12,442 bases of DNA from JBGOUJ01 sp041477005. Lineage in GTDB: Bacteria; Acidobacteriota; Terriglobia; Bryobacterales; JACQDG01. The DNA lies in NCBI GenBank assembly GCA_041477005.1, contig JBGOUJ010000175.1, positions 1 through 12,442 on the forward strand, in the 5' to 3' direction. Position 1 is the stretch's first letter; the number at the start of each line of letters is the position of its first letter. The notes under the pieces are model-generated. The model was not told the DNA's origin and searched no databases. It saw nothing but the letters and a program-made list of their open reading frames with translations. Shown one piece after another: positions 1 to 6,813 of the stretch. The translations under genes and the position numbers were made by a program.

Positions 1-2
1 AG

Positions 3-77
3 GACGCTGTCATTCCCGGCGAATCCCGGCTGGTCTTCCACCTCAGGACATCCCTGGACGTGACCGAGCGCCGGTGA
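3..77 (+). CDS. C-terminal end of an unidentified protein (cut by window start)
   Basis: An open frame runs from the window edge to a TGA at 75-77 and encodes 24 residues, including PGESRLVFHLRTSLDVTERR. Codon choice is GC-rich, as in the genes to its right. The tail loosely resembles the 'IPAGTRLTFRL'-type ending I recall from some acidobacterial secreted proteins, but that is memory of a pattern and does not identify a family. The stop codon sits in the loop of a 7-bp GC hairpin, which would be an unusual place for a chance stop. Nothing can be said about function, because the rest of the gene lies outside the window. Confidence 0.45.
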   Translation, partial: DAVIPGESRLVFHLRTSLDVTERR

Positions 78-85
78 CCCGGCGC
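68..85. other. GC-rich hairpin at the end of the upstream gene
   Basis: GCGCCGG (68-74) and CCGGCGC (79-85) form a perfect 7-bp stem with a 4-base loop that contains the TGA of the upstream frame. No T-run follows on the + strand (the next bases are CCGAAGAAAA), so it is not a standard intrinsic terminator. It could still protect the 3' end of the message or slow polymerase before the kinase promoter. Confidence 0.4.
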
Positions 86-130
86 CCGAAGAAAACCGCC
101 AAAAACATTCCTTAATATCTCTGTTTTGGC

Positions 131-136
131 TATAAT
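131..136 (+). promoter_or_regulatory. Perfect TATAAT -10 box of the histidine kinase gene
   Basis: TATAAT at 131-136 matches the sigma-70 -10 consensus exactly and lies in an AT-rich patch (about 88-136) within GC-rich DNA. The -35 region at the right distance (TTCCTT, 108-113) is poor. Transcription would be expected to start near 143, only about 6 bases before the ATG at 149, and no Shine-Dalgarno sequence is present. The message would therefore be nearly leaderless. A second AT-rich hexamer, TAATAT at 113-118, could instead give a leader of about 24 bases. Confidence 0.45.
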
Positions 137-148
137 GGCGTGTGTAAT

Positions 149-1543
149 ATGCGCCTGAAGCCGATCATACCCGCCCGCATACTGGGGAAAAAACCGAAGG
201 CCCTGCTGGCCGCTTTCTTTCTGATCGTGGTGATCGCCTTTGTCGACCGGCAGATGCGCCTGAACATCTCGCTGGCGTTTCTGTACCTGTTTCCGATGCT
301 GGTGGCGGGCTATTACCTGGGCCGCTGGAAGATCTTTCTCCTGGCCGTACTGTGCACCGTGTTGCGCGAAGCCTACGCCCCCTGGGCTTGGGACACCTTC
401 GCGGCCATCCGCGCCTTCATGTCGCTGGTGGCGTATTTCGGCGCCGGCCTGTTCGTCGCGGAGCTGACTCGCGCCCGGGAACAAGCCGAGAGCGAGTCTC
501 TGCGGCGCGAGGAGGCTGAGGCCCAGTTGCGCGCGCTGATCGACAGCAGCCCGGCGGCCATCCTGACGGTCGACCCGGAGGGAAAAATCCTGATGGCCAA
601 CGAGGCCGCCCATCGCCTTCTGGCTTTTCCGCCGCTATCTTTAAGAGGAGAGTCCATCGGTCCCTTGCTGCCCGTGCTGAACGCGGTGCCGCGCGCGCAG
701 GGCATGGCGCCCATGTTCCGCAGCACCATAGAATGCACGGGCCGCAAACGCAATGGCGAGGTCTTCCTGGCGCAGGTCTGGTTTTCCACTTACCAGACGC
801 CGGCGGGCCCGCGGCTGGCGGCCATCGTCTGGGACGGCTCCGAAGAGCTGCGCGACCGCGAGGGCCTGGGCCTGCACTCGGTGATGGAGACCGCCCAGCT
901 TCTGGTGCGGGCGGCGCTGCACGAGGTTCGCAACCTCGGGGCGGCGGCCGCCATCGCCCACGCCAACCTCTCGCGGGTCCCGGGCATCCAAGAAAACGAG
1001 GACTTCCAGGCGGTGGGAACGCTGGTGAAAGGGCTCGAGAAGATTGCTTCCTCGGAACTGCGTCAGGCTTCGGACCGGGCGACCGGGACCGTGGATCTCT
1101 ACACCGCGCTCGACGAGCTGCGTATCGTTATAGATCCGCTCTTCCGCGAGTCCGACGTCTCTATCCGCTGGAGGCTCGCCGACGATTTGCCGTCGGTGCG
1201 GGCCGATCACCACGGCTTGCTGCAGGTGTTCTTGAACCTGGCGCAAAACAGCCTTCGCGCCACGCAGGGCGCCGAGAGAAAGGAGTTCACCGTCACCGCA
1301 TCGCTCGAGAAGGAAGTGCTCCTGGTCCGCTTCTACGATACCGGCCACGGGGTCCCCGTTCCCGACCGTCTCTTTCAACCCATGCAGCCCGGAGCGGAAG
1401 CCACCGGCCTTGGCCTGTACATCTCGCGGGCCATCGTTCGTTCGTTTGCCGGCGATCTCCGCTACGAGCCGCAACTACTCGGCAGTTGCTTTACCGTTCA
1501 GTTGACCCCCGCCCACGTCGCCGCCGCTGCCGCCACCGCCTGA
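149..1543 (+). CDS. Membrane PAS-domain sensor histidine kinase
   Basis: This is the sensor of a two-component system, expected in the inner membrane. From ATG 149 the protein has 464 residues: hydrophobic segments at about 18-34, 41-57, 62-72 and 87-105; a charged linker that probably forms a coiled coil (108-127); a PAS domain (about 127-235); then the kinase core. The core shows an H box HEVRN with the likely phospho-accepting His258, an N box LNLAQNSLRA with Asn367, a G1 box YDTGHGVP with Asp397, and a G2 box GLGLYISRAI (420-429). The H box lacks the usual proline after the asparagine (NLGA instead of NPL). The frame could also begin at GTG 140, but that codon is only 4 bases past the TATAAT box, so ATG 149 is preferred. 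The tail is alanine-rich. The gene is followed by a response regulator on the same strand, its likely partner. The PAS ligand and the signal are unknown. Confidence 0.9.
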   Translation: MRLKPIIPARILGKKPKALLAAFFLIVVIAFVDRQMRLNISLAFLYLFPMLVAGYYLGRWKIFLLAVLCTVLREAYAPWAWDTFAAIRAFMSLVAYFGAGLFVAELTRAREQAESESLRREEAEAQLRALIDSSPAAILTVDPEGKILMANEAAHRLLAFPPLSLRGESIGPLLPVLNAVPRAQGMAPMFRSTIECTGRKRNGEVFLAQVWFSTYQTPAGPRLAAIVWDGSEELRDREGLGLHSVMETAQLLVRAALHEVRNLGAAAAIAHANLSRVPGIQENEDFQAVGTLVKGLEKIASSELRQASDRATGTVDLYTALDELRIVIDPLFRESDVSIRWRLADDLPSVRADHHGLLQVFLNLAQNSLRATQGAERKEFTVTASLEKEVLLVRFYDTGHGVPVPDRLFQPMQPGAEATGLGLYISRAIVRSFAGDLRYEPQLLGSCFTVQLTPAHVAAAAATA

Positions 1544-1615
1544 CAGGAGCGGCGCAGCGCACCAGGCGCGTCAGCCAGGGACCAAAACGGTCGCTGGTTC
1601 GGGTATTCTAGACGA

Positions 1616-1681
1616 AGCCGTCAGCCATCGGCTTTCAGCACCCCCGGGGCCCTGGTTGCTGAAAGCTGACAGCGGACCGCT
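1616..1681. repeat. Long imperfect hairpin built of 7-base units
   Basis: The right arm reads as consecutive heptamers GCTGAAA (1658), GCTGACA (1665), GCGGACC (1672) and GCTGAAG (1679). The left arm holds the same kind of unit in reverse complement: CGTCAGC (1619), CATCGGC (1626) and TTTCAGC (1633). Arms 1616-1640 and 1657-1681 pair at 21 of 25 positions (one is a G-T pair), including an uninterrupted 10-bp core, GCTTTCAGCA with TGCTGAAAGC. The 16-base loop includes CCCCGGGG. The element fills the space between kinase and regulator. GAAGG at 1682-1686, the only Shine-Dalgarno-like sequence before ATG 1697, begins at the foot of the stem. It could end kinase transcription, affect regulator translation, or be a dispersed repeat family. 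Confidence 0.65.
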
Positions 1682-1696
1682 GAAGGCTATTTTCGA

Positions 1697-2356
1697 ATGA
1701 GCGAACGGCAACCGGGCGAAAAGATCCGCATTCTCCTGGTGGACGACCACGCCTTGTTTCGCGAGGGCGTGGCTCGCCTGCTCAGCCCCGAGCCGGACTT
1801 CGAGGTCGCCGGCTCCTGCGCCACAGTGGAAGAAGCCATGGAGGTCCTGGCGTCCCGGCCGGTCGACGTCGTCCTGCTCGATTTCGATCTGGGCCGCGAG
1901 CGGGGCACCGAGTTTCTGGTCCGCGCCCGGGAAGCGAGCTTTACCGGGCGAGTCCTCGTGGTCACCGCCGGCTTGAGCGACGCCGACGTCGCCCAGGTGA
2001 TCGCTCGCGGGGCGGCGGGCGTCTTCTTGAAGCACAGCCCCCCGGCTTTGCTCTCCAAGAGCATCCGCACGATCATGGATGGCGAAGTGTGGCTCGACCA
2101 GCGCTACCTGGCCGCCCTGCTGCGCCTGCGCACGTCACGCCCCGAGGAAGACAGCAAGGGCCGGCTCACCGAGCGGGAACGCGGCGTCCTCCGGGGCGTG
2201 CTGGAAGGCTTGGCCAACAAAGAAATCGCCGAGCGCCTCCAGATTTCGGAAAGCGCCGTCAAAGCGGCCTTGCAGCAGCTCTTCAATAAGACCGGAGTGC
2301 GCAACCGGAGCCAGCTCGTCCGCGTCGCGCTCGAGCAATACCAGGACCAGTTGTAA
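1697..2356 (+). CDS. NarL/LuxR-type response regulator
   Basis: This is a DNA-binding response regulator of 219 residues, a normal length for the NarL/FixJ group. The receiver domain (about 10-125) carries the acidic pair Asp16-Asp17 in LLVDDH, the phosphorylation site Asp62 in VVLLDFDLG, the switch Thr90 and the conserved Lys112. After a short linker (146-154, rich in Arg, Glu and Asp) comes a LuxR/GerE helix-turn-helix (about 155-215) with LTERERGVLRGVLEG and NKEIAERLQISESAVKAAL. Phosphorylation by the upstream kinase presumably drives dimerisation and promoter binding. ATG 1697 begins right before the receiver domain and has only a weak GAAGG 10 bases upstream, at the foot of the heptad hairpin. 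The target genes cannot be read from the window. Part of the linker coding sequence recurs at 10682-10728. Confidence 0.93.
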   Translation: MSERQPGEKIRILLVDDHALFREGVARLLSPEPDFEVAGSCATVEEAMEVLASRPVDVVLLDFDLGRERGTEFLVRAREASFTGRVLVVTAGLSDADVAQVIARGAAGVFLKHSPPALLSKSIRTIMDGEVWLDQRYLAALLRLRTSRPEEDSKGRLTERERGVLRGVLEGLANKEIAERLQISESAVKAALQQLFNKTGVRNRSQLVRVALEQYQDQL

Positions 2357-2426
2357 GGAAACAAGTCCAGAGCCAGGTAAGCACTTTACTCGCCGCCCCC
2401 ACAGACGCCCTGGACAATTTCCGGCA

Positions 2427-2439
2427 CTCGATCGTCGAG
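2427..2439. other. Small hairpin between two converging genes
   Basis: CTCGA (2427-2431) and TCGAG (2435-2439) form a 5-bp stem with loop TCG, between the end of the response regulator and the end of the GT-C gene on the other strand. No T-run follows on either side, so a bidirectional terminator is only a possibility. The rest of 2357-2443 shows nothing else that I recognise. Confidence 0.25.
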
Positions 2440-2443
2440 CGCG

Positions 2444-5116
2444 TCACTCGATGGCGATCTTGCTGTCGTTGCTGTACACCGGCTTCCCATCCACCACGAC
2501 CGCCATCGATAGGGGAACCCTCGGACCGGACGGGGCCTCCGGTGGCACGTCAAACGCCACGATATCCACGCCCACCGACGGGGGGCCGCGTTTTGTCCAG
2601 CGTACCGGCGCCCCGCGATTGTTCACTCCGACGATCAAGGGACCCAACGGATCCGGGCCGAGACCCGTGACCAGCATTCGAATCGTTTCTCCCCTGCGCG
2701 CCGGGTTAGTAGCTGACACCACACTGTCGTCCGGCCGCAGTAGTGCGCCCGAGAGTTCTCCATCGGACGCGGGCACTTGAAAGATGCCAGGGTTGGCCGG
2801 CAGAATCGGTAGCTCCAATACCGTTTCTTCTTCGCCGGAGGCCACTGTCAACGTGACAGTGTTCCCCGGCAGGTGAAACGGCGTCTGCACCGTCACCGAT
2901 TCCGACTTGTCAAGATTTGATGCCGCGAGAACCGGCGCCGGCGTCTCCCCGAACTTCACCCGCGTCTGGGCCAGATTCAGGGGCTTCGGCGCGGCCAGGA
3001 AAGGGAACCGCTTCATCGCCGGGAAGAGAGTTCCCGAAGAGGGAGCAGCGAGAAACAGGTCCGTTGTCGACGTGCCTGCGACACCGCGCGCGAGATTCCT
3101 CCCAAGAATCGTTACGATGGATCCCGGTGTGATCCCGCCCTTGAAGTACGGACTCTTCCCCGCCGCGTTCAGCACAGCGATGACTCGCGGCCGGTCCTTG
3201 TCGAAGTAAGGAGTCAGAAGAGGCGGCTCCTCATCCACTTCCGCCAGCCATGCCTCCCGGGCTTTGAAAAACTGCAGCAGTTCCTTATTTGCGGCGTCGC
3301 CCATATCGCGCGCCCAGACCACCGGCGCACGATCCACGTCAGCGGCGTTATAGATCCATGATTTGTGGAAGCTGTGATGCGCGCCATAGCGCACCAAGAC
3401 AAGGTGCGATCCGCCGCGCTGTTTCAATTCGGCTTCAATACCGCTCCTTGGCGTGCTCTCCAACGACGTCGCGCAGACGAGGATAGTCCATCCGGCCGCG
3501 CTGGCTACGGCGCCGGCCGCGCTGGATGCCACCACCCAGGGGATCCATCGCCGCCCAACCTGTCTTTGATGCCATCGAAGCAGGCGAATGCGGCGCATGC
3601 CGTACATAGTGGCTGCAAGGGTTGCGCCGAACACGGGTGCAACGTAATGCGGAAAGAAGAATGGATAGAGCACCGCCACGCCGATCACAACGAACAGCGC
3701 GGCGAAAGCAAGGAGGCGGATTCTCCGTCCCGCCAGCCCGAAGACCAGCAGCGGGATGGTGAGACCAGGGCCGAGGTAGAAGCTCCAGAAGCTCCTCAGC
3801 TTTTCGCCGACCATGGCCGCGAGCCCGCGCCACGTGGCTTGCTCGCGAAACATGTCCCGCTGCCATTCAAAACTGTCCGCAATGTCCTTTTGAACGTGCG
3901 CGCGCGGCGCGTCCACCACCTCGCGGCCCCCGCGAAGGTTCTGCGGCGTGCCGTAATTTTTTTGGTGCAGTTGATAAGGGAACAGCAGGGCATTCCCGGT
4001 GACGCGCCGGTTGTAATACAGCGTTCCGGCAACAATGACTGCGCCGGAACAGGCCAGCGGCAGAAGCACCCGCACCACAAATGCGCGGCGGGCGCCACTT
4101 TTTTCGCGAACGAAGGCGATCGCAATGGCAGCGCCGACGGGCAGAAAGAGCAGAAGCCCTTCCAGGGGACGGCTCTGCGCCAGGATGGCCAGGCCGATTC
4201 CCATAAGAAAAGCAGCCGACGCCTGTTTTCGCCGGAGCGCCCGCGGCAGAGCCCCGAGCAGCAGGGCCCCGCCAATGGCCGCCACCGCTCCGCCCCAGTA
4301 GCTATTCATCCAATAGCTGTGTATCCCCAGCCGAACTCCGGCCAGCAGCGCTCCCAACAACGCCCATGGCGGGGGTAGCCAGCCTTGCAGCATCCAACAT
4401 AGCGCGGCGCACATCGCTCCCACGCTGGCGCACACTCCGAACCAGGGATCGACGCCGATGGCACTCGGCACGGCCATCACGAGGCCTTGTGCAAACGGAT
4501 AGATCGACGCGTAGGTCGGCTGCTGCAGCACGTAGAGGGTCTCGAAATGGGGCCACAGTTTGTGCGGCGGATTCGTGATGCGGCCCGACGCGAACGTGTG
4601 CGCCACCAGGAGATGGCCGAACTCGTCAGCCACTTTCGGCGCCGGCACAGGGACCACCGGAAAAAGAGAAAGGCGCAGCGCGACCGGAACCAGCGCTGCC
4701 AGCAGTATCGACTCCCGCCGGCGCCAGGAAAGCCGCCGAAAAGCTTCTTGCGCTCTGCGCACCCCCGCCGGAAGGCTCAGCGGAATGAAGCAGGCGAACG
4801 CCAAGCCCACTGCTAAGCCAACCACCTCTCCGATATTTCTGGAATCCGGATCCGCGAGCGCCTGGCCTGCCCTCAAAATCGCGTCTCTATAACGGGGCTC
4901 TGCCCCAAGCCGGTGGATTATAATGGCAAACAGGTGCAGTCCCACGGATGCCGCTGCCAGCACCGCCAGCCCGAGACTCCACGCGGGCACGCGCAGGCGA
5001 AACCTCTCGCGCGGAAGGTCACTGGCCGGATAGGTTTTCGCTGGTAACAAATTTCGTCGAAAAAAGGGCATGGACTTGCATGCGAACCGCCACAGGATGC
5101 CCGGGATTTTCTCCAT
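2444..5116 (-). CDS. GT-C-like membrane protein fused to a TIGR03437-type C-terminal domain
   Basis: This 890-residue protein has two parts. Residues about 45-550 are multi-spanning. After the third hydrophobic segment comes ADEFGHLL (Asp164-Glu165), where GT-C glycosyltransferases of the PMT/ArnT kind keep their catalytic acidic residue, followed by PPHKLWPHFETLYVLQQPTY and SYWMNSYWGG. These motifs match a widespread uncharacterised family known to me only by its pattern. The stretch 570-640 (VRYGAHHSFHKSWIYNAADV, VVWARDM) is the usual soluble end of that family. Residues about 645-890 are extra: GGITPGSIVTILGRNLA (660-676), NPGIFQ and TNPARRGETIRMLVTGLG (803-820) are typical of the TIGR03437 domain, normally found at the end of secreted Solibacter proteins. 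Sugar donor and acceptor are unknown. The start is uncertain: ATG 5116 overlaps the divergent gene by 47 bases, whereas ATG 5071 (residue 16) barely overlaps it. Neither has a clear ribosome binding site. Confidence 0.85.
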   Translation of the reverse strand: MEKIPGILWRFACKSMPFFRRNLLPAKTYPASDLPRERFRLRVPAWSLGLAVLAAASVGLHLFAIIIHRLGAEPRYRDAILRAGQALADPDSRNIGEVVGLAVGLAFACFIPLSLPAGVRRAQEAFRRLSWRRRESILLAALVPVALRLSLFPVVPVPAPKVADEFGHLLVAHTFASGRITNPPHKLWPHFETLYVLQQPTYASIYPFAQGLVMAVPSAIGVDPWFGVCASVGAMCAALCWMLQGWLPPPWALLGALLAGVRLGIHSYWMNSYWGGAVAAIGGALLLGALPRALRRKQASAAFLMGIGLAILAQSRPLEGLLLFLPVGAAIAIAFVREKSGARRAFVVRVLLPLACSGAVIVAGTLYYNRRVTGNALLFPYQLHQKNYGTPQNLRGGREVVDAPRAHVQKDIADSFEWQRDMFREQATWRGLAAMVGEKLRSFWSFYLGPGLTIPLLVFGLAGRRIRLLAFAALFVVIGVAVLYPFFFPHYVAPVFGATLAATMYGMRRIRLLRWHQRQVGRRWIPWVVASSAAGAVASAAGWTILVCATSLESTPRSGIEAELKQRGGSHLVLVRYGAHHSFHKSWIYNAADVDRAPVVWARDMGDAANKELLQFFKAREAWLAEVDEEPPLLTPYFDKDRPRVIAVLNAAGKSPYFKGGITPGSIVTILGRNLARGVAGTSTTDLFLAAPSSGTLFPAMKRFPFLAAPKPLNLAQTRVKFGETPAPVLAASNLDKSESVTVQTPFHLPGNTVTLTVASGEEETVLELPILPANPGIFQVPASDGELSGALLRPDDSVVSATNPARRGETIRMLVTGLGPDPLGPLIVGVNNRGAPVRWTKRGPPSVGVDIVAFDVPPEAPSGPRVPLSMAVVVDGKPVYSNDSKIAIE

Positions 5117-6788
5117 CGCGATAATGAAGTTAGCCCTCGGACGCGTCCGCGTCGTGCGCGAAGCAGGTAATCTTTACACTGTGGGGGCCAGGATCGCGCC
5201 ATTCTCCGTAGCGGTCCTGGCGGTCGCTCTCCTTGGCTATGGAATGGCCCGCGGCGACATCGCCAGCGCCTACGCGGACCCGGTTTCGAAGATCCGGGCT
5301 CAGGACGAATCGGTTTACGCAAACAGTGCGCTGCGCATGGCCACCGAGGGCGGTTGGCTCACGCCGACGTTTCTCGGCCGGTTGTTGCTTTACAAGCCGC
5401 CGCTTCTGATCTGGCTTTCGGCGTTCTCCGTAAAATGTTTCGGCGCGTCGCTCTCCGCTTTGCGGGCGCCCGCTCTGGTGGCCGCCGCCGCGGCGACCAC
5501 GCTGCTTTTTCTGTGGGCATGCGGGTCGCGTTCGCCCGGCGCAGGCTGGACTTGCGTCCTGCTGCTGCTCGCCAACCCAATGTGGTATACCTTCGCCCGG
5601 CTCTGCTACACGGACATGCTGTTCGCCGCCGGCGTGGCAGCGGCTTTGTTTACGCTCCATCTTGATCCCTCCCTCGCGCGAGTGCGCAGCCGCTGCGTCT
5701 TCGCCGTCTGTTCGGCGGCCGGCTTCCTGGCCAAGAGCGTCGCTGGATTTATTCCGTTGGCCATCTGGCTCCTGTTCGGCGTGCTGCGCCGCGGCGAGCC
5801 GCGGCCGTCACTCGCCCGCGTCGTGCAAGTGTGTATCCCTGTCTTGTTGTTGGTCGCCCCGTGGCATGTCTATCAGATCGCCGTCCACCCGCAGTGGTTC
5901 TGGGCCGACTATGTGCAGGTGCAGTTGCTCGGCTTCGGTCTGCAACCGCCCGCGCAATCCACAGCCGAGCCGCAGCTTTGGTTCTATGTCAAGCGGGTCT
6001 CAATTATCGATCCGATCCTCATCTGCTTTGCTGTCCTGGCAGTGCCTGCCTTCTGGAGAGATCTCCGGCAGCGCAAGTCCGCCAACGCCCTTCTTCTCGC
6101 CGTTTGGCTCGTCGTCGTCGCTACCGCACTCCTCACGTTCCGATACCGCAACCTGCCGTACGCCTTGAACCTGGTGCCTCCACTGGCCTTGCTCGGAGCG
6201 TCGTATTCGCCAGGAGGCTGGTGGCGAATCCTCCCTCTGTGCGCGGCGCTGGCCGCAAAGACAGTCTTCGCCGGAGCAGTCTGCGGCCTCCCGATCAAGG
6301 CGACGGAGCCGATCCCGTCCGCCGCTCCTCTGCGTGCTTATGCCCACCGGGGCCGGCCGAACGAACTGATCATCGTTTCTCCGGATGACGAGTTCTATTC
6401 GTCTACCCTGCACCTGTCCCGACTGCGCTACGCTTTCATCGACCCGAACCGCCTCGTAATTCGCTACGCCCCCCATTTCGCCTACCTCGGCATCACAGTT
6501 ACTGTCGAGCAGTTCCTTCGTTTCGACGACTTGCGCGGCAAGTTCCTGGAGCGGCTGCGCGCGTGGGGTGTGCAGTCTTCCGAGCCGCTCGCCACTTCCA
6601 TCCTCGCGAAGTCGGCCGAGGAGATCGTGCGCCTCGCCGACGCCCGGCCGCAGAGCGACTTCTTCTTGCCATCCGATCTGTTCGGCGCTCTTTCGACGAA
6701 CACGCTGGCCACCCACGAGGTGGTCTTTACTCCGAACGGCAGGATCTTCCTTCTGGCACGGCAATCGCGCGCGGAAACCGCCCGGTAA
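5070..6788 (+). CDS. ArnT/PMT-like GT-C glycosyltransferase
   Basis: This is a probable inner-membrane glycosyltransferase that uses a polyprenyl-phosphate sugar on the outer face. The open frame has 572 residues, close to ArnT length. After the first hydrophobic segment (about 42-60) comes RAQDESVYANSALRM with Asp79-Glu80, the acidic site of the family, then EGGWLTPTFLGRLLLYKPPL and IWL (93-115), the KPPL-WL pattern of GT39/GT83 enzymes. About nine more hydrophobic segments follow up to about 400. The last 170 residues are soluble and begin near LRAYAHRGRPNELIIVSPDD. The substrate cannot be read; ArnT transfers aminoarabinose to lipid A, but this similarity does not prove that role. The start is undecided: ATG 5070 overlaps the opposite gene's start, while ATG 5124 and GTG 5181 (just before the first membrane segment) do not. 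None has a good ribosome binding site. It converges on the malectin gene with 25 bases between stops. Confidence 0.85.
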   Translation: MDLHANRHRMPGIFSIAIMKLALGRVRVVREAGNLYTVGARIAPFSVAVLAVALLGYGMARGDIASAYADPVSKIRAQDESVYANSALRMATEGGWLTPTFLGRLLLYKPPLLIWLSAFSVKCFGASLSALRAPALVAAAAATTLLFLWACGSRSPGAGWTCVLLLLANPMWYTFARLCYTDMLFAAGVAAALFTLHLDPSLARVRSRCVFAVCSAAGFLAKSVAGFIPLAIWLLFGVLRRGEPRPSLARVVQVCIPVLLLVAPWHVYQIAVHPQWFWADYVQVQLLGFGLQPPAQSTAEPQLWFYVKRVSIIDPILICFAVLAVPAFWRDLRQRKSANALLLAVWLVVVATALLTFRYRNLPYALNLVPPLALLGASYSPGGWWRILPLCAALAAKTVFAGAVCGLPIKATEPIPSAAPLRAYAHRGRPNELIIVSPDDEFYSSTLHLSRLRYAFIDPNRLVIRYAPHFAYLGITVTVEQFLRFDDLRGKFLERLRAWGVQSSEPLATSILAKSAEEIVRLADARPQSDFFLPSDLFGALSTNTLATHEVVFTPNGRIFLLARQSRAETAR

Positions 6789-6813
6789 CCGGCGACGCTC
6801 GATCGCAGCGAGG

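Noticed and set aside
641..649. Internal ribosome binding site (AAGAGGAGA-like) within the kinase gene
   Set aside because: No in-frame start codon follows at a usable distance, and it falls inside the PAS domain coding region. Probably chance.
641..1474. 277-residue open frame on the - strand, and 733-1611 on the + strand (292 residues)
   Set aside because: Both lie within the histidine kinase gene in other frames. Only the kinase frame carries the PAS, H, N and G boxes.
1616..1681. CRISPR-like repeat array
   Set aside because: The units are only 7 bases, contiguous and without spacers, arranged as two inverted arms. This is a palindromic repeat, not a CRISPR array, and no cas genes are present.
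3365..4378. 337-residue open frame on the + strand
   Set aside because: Antisense to the first GT-C gene, without domains or membrane segments, and with charged, proline-rich composition typical of shadow frames.
6789..6813. Bidirectional terminator between the converging ArnT-like and malectin genes
   Set aside because: Only a 4-bp stem (CGCT at 6796-6799 with AGCG at 6807-6810) and no T-runs are visible, too weak to list as a terminator.
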